NCBI GenBank assembly: GCA_029931535.1
Contig: JAQPZY010001675.1
Location: forward strand, 186,001-250,000
Reading direction: 5' to 3'
DNA: 64,000 bases
Source of the DNA: Margaritifera margaritifera
Taxonomy: Eukaryota > Mollusca > Bivalvia > Unionida > Margaritiferidae
The notes below the pieces were generated by a model that had not been told where the DNA came from, ran no database searches, and saw only the letters and a list, made by a program, of their open reading frames with translations. Positions 1 through 11,380 of the stretch are shown here, one piece after another (position 1 is the first letter of the stretch; each line of letters begins with the position of its first letter). The translations under genes and the position numbers were made by a program.

Positions 1-1082
1 GACTAAAAATGTCGACATGTCAAGCGGTGAGAAAGAAAAATTTTGGTTAACATTAATAAGCACTTTAGCGTTATTTTTGAAACTCGCATTAGTAAAAACT
101 CTTCAAAACATAAGCAGAATCACAAAAACTTTAATGGCAGGAACATCTTTTTGGCTTAGTGTGAATGATGAGGCCTCTAATTGAAGAAAGCTAGCCAATC
201 ATGGAATTCTTAACTCTTACTGAAGCATGTAAAAAAAAAAAAAAAAGTTTCTATTAGTAATAGATTACGATGACTTGCACAGTAGTGCTTTGGATTCCAT
301 ATTTTATGAGAGAGAGAGAGAGAGAGAGAGGTGGGGAGGGGTCTTTACTAAAAACAGTTTTTGATCATTTTTCTGTATTTTGCATAGTATGCGATAAGTC
401 AGGTATGACTGCAGCTTTGTTATTAATTTGTTCGATGTTTATCGTTCTTTTCGTTGAAGGTAGTACAATATCACTGACTTTCATATGATCATTAAAATTT
501 TGTATTGCGTTTACTGAAAAAGAAATAAGTATATGAATGCATGTTTAGATTCCGATAATAACATAGTATTGAAGAAGAAAAAAAAAATTAGATTCATTAC
601 GCAAAATGTAGTATTAATACAGTTTGCATGGCATTGTCATTACATTATCATCATCTAAAATATGATTTGGCATTATGTATCATACATTATCTTTGTTAGA
701 ACAAGGAAATGTTTATAATTAACTGAATGACTACGTTTTTTTTCAGTATCAAAAAGTTAGCAAATTGCTCCCCAGAGGGATAACGATGTAGATTAATCGG
801 TGCCCCCCCCCCGTGTCTCTCTCTCAACCTCTGCTTGCATGGGTGATAAACAGTAAACAACGCCCATATTATCGAGACCACGTCCACTCCGCATTGGTGA
901 TAGGATGCGACTCCGCGAGAAAGTGTGGTGTGCAGGGCTATTCTCCGCGAGATGCCGCGGCAACTCCGTCAGGATGCGTGGAGTGATGGTGGAGGGTTTT
1001 TTCTTAATCCTCTCCACTCACTCACCACCCCCACTGCGAAGTGTGGGGTTCCGAAAAATCACGTGAGCTGTACTGTAATTTC
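1..1082. other. Intergenic or upstream intronic DNA, no gene seen
   Basis: I see no supported coding sequence. The stretch is AT-rich, with a (GA)n microsatellite at about 308-330 and a C-tract near 804-813. A local patch at about 840-1070 is visibly richer in CpG and GC than its surroundings and borders the DIRS-like fragment that follows, so it may be part of that insertion. The 5' exons of the macro/Deltex gene were looked for here and not recognised. Confidence 0.5.
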
Positions 1083-1500
1083 AAAGAGAGAGGGAAAGTT
1101 CGAACATCATCAACTTTTCCCTTTTGAACAAATTCCTTCTGGAAGAGCGGTTCAAGATGGAGACAACTGCCTCAGTCAGGAATGACATCAGCCTAAATGA
1201 ATGGGTAGTCACCATTGATCTCCAGGATGCTTATCTTTACATCCACATCTTCCCAGCCCACAGGATATTTATGTGGTTTTGTTGGAGACAGGAGATCCAT
1301 CAGTTTCGGGCACTGCCTATTGGCCTAGTTTACACTCCCAGAGCCTTCACCAGGGTGATGCGTGTAACAGCAGCTCATTTAAGTTTCCTAGGTGTTCCCA
1401 TTCTCCAGTAGTTTGACATTTGGTTGATGCACAGCACTCTCAGATGTGCTCTTCAGAGGGACCTGCCTGTCTCTCTTAGGAGCCATTCTTCCACCTAACC
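1083..1500 (+). mobile_element. DIRS-like retrotransposon fragment (reverse transcriptase)
   Basis: The + strand reading through 1124-1411 gives a reverse-transcriptase fragment. It contains 'FKMET', a 'TIDLQDAYLYIHI' palm motif, a 'QFRALPIGL' block, and 'PRAFTRVM' followed by a leucine-rich 'AHLSFLGV'. That order is typical of DIRS-type (tyrosine-recombinase) retrotransposons. A stop follows at about 1409, and similarity appears to continue to about 1500 in broken frames. The nucleotide run around 'cccttttgaacaaattccttctggaagagc' is shared almost exactly with the larger DIRS-like element at about 33.05 kb, so both belong to one family. This is a truncated, dead copy; no terminal repeats were found for it. 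Confidence 0.75.
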
Positions 1501-1589
1501 TCTGTATAAACTAAAATGTTCATGAAGGACAAATTTAAAGTGGTCCCTTGTGTGCCATTTGTAGACAGGTGTCACTGTAAAAGTATTGC

Positions 1590-1767
1590 TCAGGAACCAG
1601 TTGGTTGAGCATCAGACTGGTAATCCAAGGGTCATGGGTTTGATACCCTCACAGGCCAGCCTGAGTCAGCTGTCTATGTCCTTGGAAAGGCACTTAGCTC
1701 CCATTTCCTTTGCATGATATAGCCTCAAATGTGTTGAAAGTGCTGTTACAAGCCAACAAACCGACCA
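1590..1767 (+). mobile_element. tRNA-derived SINE, + orientation
   Basis: The head reads like a tRNA gene. An A-box-like 'ttggttgagcatcagactgg' is followed about 30 bp later by a B-box-like 'gggtttgatacc'. The body contains 'gtccttggaaaggcactta', and the tail is 'ttacaagccaacaaacc'. The same head-body-tail order is found reversed at 55.55-55.72 kb, and without the head at about 6.9 kb. It is a SINE rather than a tRNA gene because the acceptor stem is not formed and a non-tRNA body follows. Confidence 0.7.
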
Positions 1768-1799
1768 TACAACTATTATCACTTCCCTTGATACCAACA

Positions 1800-2948
1800 T
1801 CAAAAGATGACATCATTTATCATCAGAAATGGATGCCATAATATCTTAAGCACAAGTGAACATCCATTCCTTTGCTCAAGAACATCAACTAGTAAGTTTA
1901 GAATCTGTGATCGTACCAGAACCAAAATTAGGTCAGGTTTGGTTCAGTGAAACTAGAAATATCTTTATCATAATTACTTCCTCTTTTTGACACAGGATGT
2001 TGCCCTTTGAAATTAAGATTTAGGGACTTTCTATATCACACTCCTAACAAAATTTTATTTCGTTCACCTTGCTAGATATTTCTTGTTCTTTTGGTACTAC
2101 CAGTATGAGTGTCATAGATTGATGCTAATTGACATGGTTAAAAGGGTGGAGGGGAAGACGTTTTGACTTTCAAAAGCAAATCCCTTCTAGTTTGTTTGAC
2201 AGAAAGATTGTTTCAATCATTCAGTGTTCACCACCCACCCACCCGGAAGTTTGTGCTCCCTTTCTGATTTTAAAAATAAAAGGTCTAAAGGGATAAAAAG
2301 AAAGCACAACAATGAGCTATTTAATTAATTAATTTATAATCTTTAAGCCAATTGTCACCAGGAAGTCCCTAACATTGTCAACTTCTTCACATTTCAAACC
2401 AAATAGGAGTTTCTATACTAACATGGTGTCCATATCTTCATAAGCCAGTTTATTTTGATGAAATTGTTTAATAAAGTTATAATTCTTCAAACTACTTGGT
2501 GTGCATGTTTTCAAATTTAAGGGCATAATTTTCCCTTTTTATTTTTAATTTTTTTAATTTTGGGAGTAGATGTTAGAACCAGACATTAAATATAATGTAT
2601 GCACATGACACAATGTTTATTTCTATAGATGTGTAGTCCAAAGATTCCACCCATTCACTGAAAACGTACTTTTCCATGAACCAGAAAACAAACACGAGCA
2701 GGTTTGTTGTCTACATGGAAAACTTCTGTTTGGTTTGAAACACGATGAAGATGATAGTGTTAGGGACACCCTGACAACAGTTTGTTTAGAAATTATACAT
2801 TAATGAATGAAATGACAAAGTTTTATCCATATTTTATATCCTTCAGGCATTTTGTTTTTAAAATTAGAGAGGGGGTTTACAAACTGTCGGGGGTTGTCAA
2901 ATATTCTAGTTTGAATATCTTTTAATTTCTACACAAACTTCAAAATAT
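1800..2948. other. Non-coding, no recognised feature
   Basis: AT-rich sequence with no supported ORF or RNA. A short 'ccacccacccaccc' tract occurs near 2231. I see nothing else. Confidence 0.4.
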
Positions 2949-3090
2949 CATCAAGCAGACCAATCAAGCAGGACAAATAAGGACCCCCAGATTATGTCTT
3001 ATACATACTCACATCATGCATGCAGTCATGTGGACATGATGTGAGTATGTATAAGACATAATTTGGGTGTCTTTATTGGTCTGCTTGATG
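2949..3090. mobile_element. Foldback MITE, 142 bp near-perfect hairpin
   Basis: The left end 'catcaagcagaccaat' is the reverse complement of the right end 'attggtctgcttgatg'. The inner arms match as well: 'attatgtcttatacatactc' on the left and 'gagtatgtataagacataat' on the right, continuing to 'acatcatg'/'catgatgt' around a short loop near 3020-3035. Two short mismatched or inserted stretches interrupt the stem. The shape is that of a miniature foldback transposable element. No clear target-site duplication was seen. Confidence 0.7.
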
Positions 3091-3343
3091 AAATTTGGGC
3101 TTTTAGTAATGGAGGACACAAGCTATGCTAGTGGCAACTTCTTTGTTGGTATAGTTTCTAGTAGGTAAAGTCCCATACATTTTGTAGATATAAAAATTGA
3201 TTAGGAGTAAAAACAGGAAAGGTATGTAGCACTGAAATAAGTGCAGTTTTGAAGTAAAATAGAATGAATAAGATAATGTTTTATTTGCAGTTGAACAGAA
3301 TCTAAGACAGAATATTAAAGAATATTTTTCTTATACATTCTAG

Positions 3344-4093
3344 GAATATTTGGAGTACCAACGAATATATGTGCACAGATGTATGTCCAAGGAGTGGTTG
3401 AGTTCAGCAGGACTTGCAGCCTCCAGTCAAACAGTGTGCAGGAAATCCACTTTGTAGATATGCTTCCAGAGATATGTCACTTAACACAGTTAGCCTTTGA
3501 TGCAGAACTGAATGATAGAAGTAAGAATGAACTTGCGGTAGACAATATCCAAAGCCAAATTAAAGACTTGTCTCCAAGAAGACAAGAGGATTCCCTAGTC
3601 AAGACACAGAATGAAGCTTCAGCCACTATAAAACCACTTAACTATGCAGAAGCTGTTGCTAAAGGTCAGGGATCTATGCAAAACCCTTATGTTATCAAAC
3701 CATGGGAACACACAAGTATCTTGATTTATAACCATGACATAACTGACATTGCAGTGGATGCAATTGTCTGCCCAGTTTTCCCCAATGTGGAAGGTGGTAT
3801 TGTAAAGTTAGTGAAGAGAGCATGTGGTTCCGAGTATGCTAATGTACATTACAAGCATGTAATTGGTAGTATTAAAAATATAGGTGATACATATGTCAGA
3901 AAGACACCAACCAGCAGACCAAACTTACCTTTCCACCATATCATTCACATATATTCACCACGTTGGATAGGACTGGAACAACACAAACATGGAAAGAATT
4001 TTAAAAAACTGATTGAAAAATCAGTAAAAAAAATATTTGATGAAGCCATGACACATGGAATAGCTTCTGTTGCACTACCTGTTCTTGGTATTG
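3344..4093 (+). CDS. Macro/Deltex gene, exon A: macrodomain 1 (C-terminal part), linker, macrodomain 2 (N-terminal part)
   Basis: First visible exon of the window's main gene. The acceptor is 'ttctag' ending at 3343 and the donor is GTAAGT at 4094; the exon begins and ends in phase 1. Its first ~52 residues, beginning 'IFGVPTNICAQM' with a later 'VQEIHFVD', are the C-terminal half of a macrodomain (ADP-ribose-binding fold). A polar linker of about 60 residues follows. A second macrodomain starts near residue 120 ('SILIYNHDITDIAVDAIV') and continues to 'VALPVLGIG', where the intron cuts it. In this domain the usual Asn-rich and Gly-rich ADP-ribose loops are altered ('VCPVFPNVEGGIV'), so binding or hydrolysis may be weakened. 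Vertebrate relatives are the macrodomains of PARP9 and PARP14. The ATG at 3379 is internal; earlier exons must exist upstream. Intracellular signalling or antiviral use is inference from the family. Confidence 0.88.
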
Positions 4094-4860
4094 GTAAGTT
4101 TTGAGAACCTTTTTTTCATCAATGTATACACAATGGTAGATCATCACTAAAACATTTATGTTTATACTACCGGTAGTAGAGTAGAGTAACCTATTGTTTC
4201 TTACAAGACTGGTGAAATTCATTAAGCATATTTATATGCATTTGTATTAGATTTTTTGCATTTTATTACAATTCTTTTTTACTTTTGGACGTGGACTTTT
4301 TCAGTAAAAACTTTGTAAACAAAATTCTTGACAAGATTATGATGCAAATGAAATTATGTTGACCAATTTATATGCACATTTAGATGGCATGATAAATGTT
4401 TGTGCTATTTAGATGAAATTTGTAAGTTTTATTATCCTTGCACCAAATGCTAATGGACAGGTAGAGGTATTATACATGCAAGCATCCCTCCAGCCATTTA
4501 CCTGTCCATTCATGTCATTATACATGTATTATGTGTGCACAGCTAATCTTTCAGTTTCTGATGCATCATTATAATATATGGTAGGCTTTGTCACTATCAC
4601 ATGAAGATGTGCAAGTCATTACACAGCCAGACTCTGATGATTTTTCCCAAGAGTTATGTATATTTTTCAGCTTATAGTGGGAATGAGCTATTGGATGAAT
4701 CTTGTGTGCACACTTATAAGTCTCAGTTTTGACAGATTCTTTTGAAATTTTTAATACGACTTGACAATGAGGCACTGGTGACCATTGTTATGTCCCTTGT
4801 TTGACCTGCAGCAATTATGGTCTTTTGTGTGTATATCTTGTGCATTCAAGTAATCTCAGC
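4094..4860 (+). other. Start of intron 1, no feature seen
   Basis: The intron runs from 4094 to 15785. It begins with a consensus GTAAGT donor. Its first ~770 bp show no repeat or ORF I can support; small ORFs in both strands are random. Confidence 0.6.
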
Positions 4861-5880
4861 AGTTTTTATATGCCCACCTTTTAATGGAATCTGTTGTACT
4901 GTGACCTTGTCTGTCTGTCTGTCTGTCAGTTAACTTTTCCATTTCCACATGAAAACATGTGTTATACAGAACATACCTTCACCGAACTTTGTGGATAGCT
5001 TACACATGGAATAAGGAAGAAATGTATCAGTTTAGTGGTCAAAAGATCAAAGGTCAATATTACTGTGTTTGAAAGAAGAAAAATGGTTTCCACATAATGA
5101 CATTAGTTCTACATCACATACCTGGACCAAGTATTGTGGATAGCTTGCACTTGGGGTAAAAAAGAAGCCTATTAGTTTGGGGCTTAAGAGATCAATGGTC
5201 AAGGTAAATGAGACTGATTGAAGAACAATCATTTCTGCACTAAAATGTCAGTTCTGAACCATTGACTGTCACCAAATTTTGTGGATGAGTTATGTGCTAG
5301 GTATGAAAAAAGTATGTTGACTTTGGGGTCAAAAGGTCTAAGATCAAGGTCACTTATTGAGAGAAGAAAAATGAAGTATAATTGAAATCTTGGACAAGTT
5401 CACTAATGAGCAAGAGCCATACATATTAGTGAGGTGATCTTGGATTTGATTCATTGAGCTTGTTAATGCTCTAGTTGCCATATATCTGTTCTGATTGTGG
5501 TCATACTTGGATATAGGCTTAGATGTTCAAGATTTGGCATGAGTTCAGCAACAAGTGAGATCCACACATATTTATGACATGATCTTGCATCTGATTGGCT
5601 GAATATGTTACCACTCTTCAGACTGTATTTCTGATCTGATTTGATGAAATTTGCAAGGTAGACTTAAATCAGCAAGCTTGTAAATGGATACAATTCACAT
5701 AAGAATGATGTGTCTTGTATCCAGTTGGCTAAAATTGTCAACATTTTGGTGATTATTTTAGTTGCAGATTTGATCAAACTTTAGTGACCAGGCTTGTATA
5801 ATCAAGATATACAATTAATTTTATTGTGAGCTTGATCTGAGCATATTAATCAAATTCAGCACAGTTCAAATACTTCTCAA
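4860..5880. repeat. Degenerate ~140-bp intronic repeat units ('ggtcaaaggtcaaggtcac' type)
   Basis: After a (GTCT)n tract at about 4908-4927, units recur with the order 'tgtggatagcttgcact', 'gaagcctattagtttgggg', 'agatcaatggtcaagg', 'gaaagaagaaaaatgg'. They lie at about 4980, 5120 and 5270. The same order returns at 11.38-11.83, 35.72-35.88, 47.64-47.72 and 48.46-48.80 kb. From about 5400 the units change to the 'gatcttgcatctgattggctga' type that dominates 13.4-15.5 kb. Such unit arrays are common in bivalve introns. No coding function is seen. Confidence 0.6.
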
Positions 5881-6839
5881 TTCTTATACAATGTAATCAA
5901 GTTATTTTCTCTTTTAACATACCTTTCTTCTCTCCCTAAAGGAAAGCAAGGGAAGTAACCCATGATATCGACTATTGAAAATTACAAGGTTGGGAGTCCA
6001 GAGTTCTTACCCTTGCAAAATAATGCAAACCAGATTTTAAAACAAAATACAGGATACACACATTTCACTTTACGCAAATTAGCAAAATAATACACTTTAG
6101 GGATTAAAATGAATAACTTGTATAACTGAAGAAAAGGTATCAAATACAAAATATAACAAGTATAACTCAAAGCAGAAAAAGTAATTGGTTGTAATGAGAG
6201 TTTGTAAAGCCAATGATTCATTGCAATCCTGTGATTATATTATAATCATGCATTGTGAGTGTACAGTTGCAGATCAGTAATTGTGTTTTTTTTCTAATAT
6301 TGACTTTGCTCTAATAAGAACATTGTTTACTTGTAAACACGATGTCTAAGTTTAATAATTTATTTTAAATTCTGAGAATTATTTCTAAAACTTAACCACA
6401 TTAGAAATTCTTAAATATTTGGGGACAAGTTTGATATGTTTGGTAAAATAGAGTTTGAAATTAGAGAGTATTGCCATGTTAAGATTTTGATAATAAAATA
6501 TGATATCCCAATATACTTTTCTTCAGAAAGACTTCCAGATTTAATTTCCAAGAGTTAAGAAACCCATGGGCATAAAAGAAAGCAATAAATTGTAATTTAA
6601 ATTTGTGTGAAAGCCATGTGGCACAGTAGACCACAAATTAAAGCTTTTTTCTATAAACTTGAAGGTTGTGGTTGGCTTCAATTATGAGCAAGAGATTATG
6701 CATATTAATTATACCTTTATTTTTGGAAAGAATTTGATTAGACTATAGTAAAATAGGTAAAATTGACAAATAAAGTTTAAGAGATAGTTACATAGGTTGT
6801 ATTCTTACAATAATATATAAAACTTGCTTAATGAAATGG

Positions 6840-7010
6840 TCAACTGTTAAGTAAGTCAGGTGAATGATATCAGGCCCACAATGGATGTTTTTGGTTGGTT
6901 GGTTTTTGACACACTTTTAAAACATTATAAAAGTGTCATCATGTTGTGGAAATGGAGAGCTTAGTTCCTTTCCCAAGGACACACCATGACACCCTAGGCC
7001 CACAATGGAA
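6840..7010 (-). mobile_element. End of a bivalve-type repeat plus headless SINE fragment
   Basis: At 6845-6885 'aagtaagtcaggtgaatgatatcaggccca' matches the terminus seen again at about 15.62-15.65 kb. It is interrupted by 'ttggttggttggttt' and 'cctttcccaaggacacacc', which is the reverse-oriented body and tail of the SINE at 55.55 kb. The tRNA-like head is absent. After the SINE piece 'ctaggcccacaatgg' repeats the sequence preceding it, which is consistent with insertion and target duplication. Confidence 0.5.
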
Positions 7011-7039
7011 TACAAACAGAATGCAATCAAACACAAATG

Positions 7040-7870
7040 AAATCGTAAAATTACCCATTTTGGGTTTGTACATTGTCATTAAAAGGTGTGTTATGTACCA
7101 TATTGGGGATCCTAACATCAAGGTCAATGTCAGAAGTGAGTGTTTCATGTTGTACATCACAATTTACATTCCACTCTTTAATTATAGAGCATTTGAGAGT
7201 AAGGAATGAAATTTCGTGTACTTATAGATTATCATTAGAATGTGAGTTGTGGAACACATTCTGATACCCTCTCTACAAGGCCAATGTCATTATTTTAATA
7301 TTCTATCACACTTTCCATTCTACTCCATGACTTTCAAGCTGTTGTAGATTACTGGATAAAACTTGGTATACTTTTATATCATCACATTAGAAGGCATGTC
7401 TTCTACTATATTGAAGGTCCTATCTTGAAGGACAAGGTCATAGGTCAGTATTTTAAATTTTCCATCACACTTTCCTTTCCAATCTATAACTTATGGCACT
7501 TTCAGCTTTTGAGATGGGAAATGGTATACTTACACATTATCATTAGCAAGTGTCTCGCATACCACATTGGATGTTCTACCATTAAGGTCAAGGTCATGGG
7601 TCAGTATATTGGTTTTTTTTAATCACCTTTCCTTTTCACTCTGTAACTTTAGATCCATTTGAGATTAAGAGATAAAACTTGGTTTACCAATACATCATCA
7701 TTATCAGGTGTGTCACCTACTTCATTGGGGTCCTATCTTCAAGGTGAAGGTCACAGGTCAATATTGTACATTTTCCTTCACACTTTCCTTTCAGTTTTTA
7801 TCTCTACAATTTATTAAGACTGGAAGACCCTATGCTGTATGTTGTGTTCTGTCATCCATCATCTGTCGTT
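7040..7870. repeat. Degenerate tandem array, ~150-160-bp units with 'caaggtcaaggtcac'
   Basis: About five units each contain a 'gtgt..tac..ca.attggggtcctatc' segment, then 'caaggtcaaggtca.aggtcagtatt', then 'cactttcctttccac', then 'ttgagattaagagataaaactt'. The same unit recurs at about 12.48-12.90 kb. Short ORFs here read through the repeat and are not genes. Confidence 0.6.
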
Positions 7871-8654
7871 CATCTGTTACCATAAGGTACTCATAAACTA
7901 CTAGATAATTTGCCATGAAACTTCACACACACATTCATCTCAAGGTCTAGTTGATCATAAATGAAAATGGTGACCCTCAAACATAACGGCTGACCACCAT
8001 GTGACCATCTTAAAATTTGTGTTATCTCAACTTCTCCTGAAAGTATGGTCATATCAGCATGGGATTTTCATTTAAAGACTTTTTCATACTATATGTCTAG
8101 TTGGTCCTAAATGCAAATGGTGCTGACCTGATATCTGGTATGGATGCCATGGTCACCATTATGAAAATCTTGTTATGGCTGGTCTTCTTGAATTGATCCT
8201 CATATCAACATGGGGTTTCACTGAAAGACTTGTTATGATGTCTAGTTGAACCTACATGATAATGGTGCCAATCTAACTATTTGTTCACTACTCCTCTTCA
8301 TTGGGTGATCATATCCATTTGGCATTTTCACTATGAATTCTTTTGATGTCTAGTGGGTACTAAATAAAATTGGCATGGATCTGACCTCCATCATGTCTGT
8401 TGTCTTGAAATTGCTTCATCTCCTATATGATTAGCCATAGTCACATGGGGTTTACACTCAAAAGATTTGTTATGATGTTTAGTTGGCCTTGAATGCAAAT
8501 AGTACCAATTTGACATTCAGTATGGCTGCCATAGTGTCTGTTGTGAAAATCGTGTTATTGCTACTCTTTGTGAACATTGATGTGGGATTTGCACCTAAAG
8601 ATTTCTTCAGATATGTAGATCTCTAATTTGTAAATTGTAAATCTAATTTCTAAA
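7840..8654. repeat. ~140-bp unit array ('ggtcctaaatgaaaatgg' family), left part
   Basis: Units with 'ctagttggtcctaaatgaaa', 'gaccatcttgaaaat', 'catatcaacatggggttttc' recur roughly every 140 bp. The head ('ctgtcatccatcatctgtcgttcatctgttac', then 'catgaaacttcacacacaca') matches the heads of the arrays at 20.12, 23.40 and 39.05 kb. The LINE at 8655-10331 interrupts this array, which resumes at 10.33 kb. Confidence 0.65.
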
Positions 8655-10331
8655 GATACATTGATTGTAGTGTGATGCCAATCAGATCTCCAACATCACT
8701 GCCATCTCTCTCATCCGGGGAATTCCCATCATTTTTCAAAACCGCCATTGTAAAGCCTCTGCTGAAGAAACCAACACTTGACCATAACGATTTAAAGAAC
8801 TACCGCCCTGTTTCTAACCTCCCATTCATGTCAAAAATCTTAGAAAAAGTTGTTCTATCCCAACTTGTATCTCATCTGAATTCAAACAGCCTTTTTAGCG
8901 ATGTACAGTCTGCATATCGCCCTCACCACAGTACTGAAACTACCCTTCTGAAAGTAGTTAACGACCTTCTCTCTGCTTTGGATAGTGGAAAGATTACAGT
9001 CCTCACCCTCCTTGACTTGTCTGCAGCATTTGATACAATAGACCATGATATATTGCTTCACCGTCTCCATCATGTATTTGGCATTCACGATACAGCCTTA
9101 CTATGGTTCAAGTCCTACTTGGCCAACAGGACACAAATTGTGTCCGCAAATGGAAAACACTCCAGCCCAGTTGATCTATGTTTTGGCGTTCCACAGGGTT
9201 CTGTTCTTGGACCTGTTCTCTTCATTCTATACACTCAGCCGCTCTCAAGTGTCATAGATCGTCATCCAGTGTCTCACCAATTGTACGCTGATGACACCCA
9301 AATATACAAATCTAGCCACCCAACTGAAGTTGACGCTACCATCCAAGATGTAGAGAGGTGTATTTCCAATGTGAAATCATGGATGACATGTAACAAGCTG
9401 CAGATGAATGATGATAAAACTGAAGCCATTCTGATTACCACACAAAGACTTTCTCATTCACATCCTATACCTCAAACAATAAATATCAGCAACACCAACA
9501 TTAAATTCACAGTCAGTACGAAACCTAGGTGTTACTCTAGACAGTACACTCTCATTGCACCAACATGTCATGAACATATGCAAGGCTGCATACCTTGAGC
9601 TTAGACGAATCAGCTCCATTCGCAATTATCTTTCAGTTGATGCCACTAAAACACTTGTGTGTTCCTTAGTACTTTCAAGACTGGACTATTGTAACTCAAT
9701 TCTATCTGGTTCATCTCAGTATCTACTCCAGAAACTTCAAAAAGTTCAAAACACAGCGGCTCGGATCATTCTTCGAGTGCCACGAACAGAGCACACCTCT
9801 CCCCTGCTCTGTACCCTACACTGGCTACCCATTCGATCCAGAATCAAACACAAAATTTGTTCTCTGTGCTACGTTTCACTGACTGGCACCAGTCCAACAT
9901 ACCTATCTCACCTCACCCATGTGTACACACCAGCAAGATACTTACGCTCCTCTTCCGACACCCGTATTCTCATTATTCTCAATACCAAAATGAAGTCATA
10001 CGGACAACGTTCTTTTGCATACCAGGGCCCAGCAACGTGGAATGAATTGCCCACTGAACTTAGACACAAAGACACAGTGATCTCATTCAAGAGTGCTCTT
10101 AAAACGCACCTATTTCGACTGCAAGAATAGATCTAAAGACTTAATGTTTTCTTACCTTAACTATTTTCAGCATGTTTTTGTTTTCTAATTTCATGGTGTT
10201 TGTTTTTTCTTTCTTTTCGTAATCATATCATGATATATGTTTTTCTTTTTAGGTGTTATATAATGTTGTAAAGCGCTTAGAGCTTCTAAAGATTAGGCGC
10301 TATACAAAGTCCTCATTATTATTATTATTGT
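8655..10331 (+). mobile_element. CR1/L2-type LINE, 5'-truncated, reverse transcriptase to 3' end
   Basis: Two overlapping + strand frames (8672-9598 and about 9520-10127) encode most of a non-LTR reverse transcriptase. The blocks in order are 'KPLLKKP', 'NYRPVSNLPFMSKILEKVV', 'SAYRPHHSTET', 'LLDLSAAFDTIDHD', 'GVPQGSVLGPVLF' and the catalytic 'YADD'. The usual C-terminal run follows: 'SRLDYCNSILSG', 'LQKVQNTAARII', 'LHWLPIRSRIKHKI', 'GPATWNELP'. A single frameshift near 9515-9520 separates the two frames. The 3' end has a 'gtaaagcgcttagagc...gcgctatacaaa' structure followed by an (ATT)n tail, as in L2/CR1-like elements. The endonuclease half is missing. One frameshift over 1.4 kb suggests a fairly recent insertion. 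It sits in the sense orientation of the host gene. Confidence 0.93.
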
Positions 10332-11380
10332 TGTAGCTACTTCTCTTGTATGGATGGTTATATTGAGATTGGGTTTTCACTAAAAGTAATTACACATGTA
10401 TCTAGTTGCTCCTAATTGAAAATGGTGATGGTTAGACCTTCAGTGAGGCCACTGTGGTAACCATCTTGAAAATCTTATCACTTCTCCTGTACGCAAACAG
10501 ATAATCATAGTGACATGGAGTTTAACTAAAATGCTTCTTATGATACATAGTTAGTTCTAAATGAAAATCATGCTGATCAGACCTCGAATATGACCACCTT
10601 GGTAGCCATCTTAAAGATCTAGTTATCCATACTTCTTATGATATCTAATTGGTTCTAAACGAAAATGATGCTGATCAGACCTTCAGCATGATGGTGATGC
10701 CAGACAGTTTGAAAATCTGTTTTATCATTACTCATATCAACATGGGATTTTTACTAAAACATTTCTCACCATATGAAGTTGGTCCTGAATGAAAATGATG
10801 CTGAGCTATTTCTTCTGAATAGATGACCATACCATCATGTTGTTTTTTTTTAATGAAAATGTTCTTGCAATATATAATTGTTCCTATATTAAACTGATGG
10901 TGGTCAAACCTCAGAAATAGACACCTTAATGACCATCCTGAAATCTTTTTAAGGCTATGTCACTTAAATGGATGGTTGTATTAAAATGGGGTTTTCACAG
11001 AAACACTATTGCAGTATGGAACTGGCCCTTAATGAAAATGGTTCTCATCTGCCACCTTACATGGTGCCCTAATAGACATCTTGAAGATCTTGTTATCACT
11101 ACTCCTCTTGCATAAATGGTGGCATTGACATGGGGTTTTCATTAAACCTTTTGCAATACATAGTTGGTTCAGGTACCAATATTGTTGCAGATCTGACCAC
11201 TATCATACCTGCATTTCTGTGAAGGGGTTTGAAAACTAGATGCGATTGACCTTGGGTTTAAGTCAAAGCCCATTGTCTTGATGGAGTGTATCATATATAT
11301 CCATCCATCTGTCTGTTCCCTATTTTGTTTCCACACAGTGATTAGAATTTTCCACCATCTACCATTATCACACATTGTAA
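10332..11380. repeat. ~140-bp unit array, right part (continues 7.84-8.65 kb)
   Basis: After the LINE's ATT tail the array resumes with 'gttgtagctacttctcttgtatggatgg'. Units follow at about 10.40, 10.55, 10.64, 10.78, 10.88, 11.02 and 11.16 kb, each with a variant of 'ggtcctaaatgaaaatggtg'. The matching register on both sides supports one array split by the LINE. Confidence 0.65.

Noticed and set aside
270..488. 72-codon + ORF including a (GA)n tract
   Set aside because: It reads through a microsatellite and has no recognisable motif; not an upstream exon of the macro/Deltex gene.
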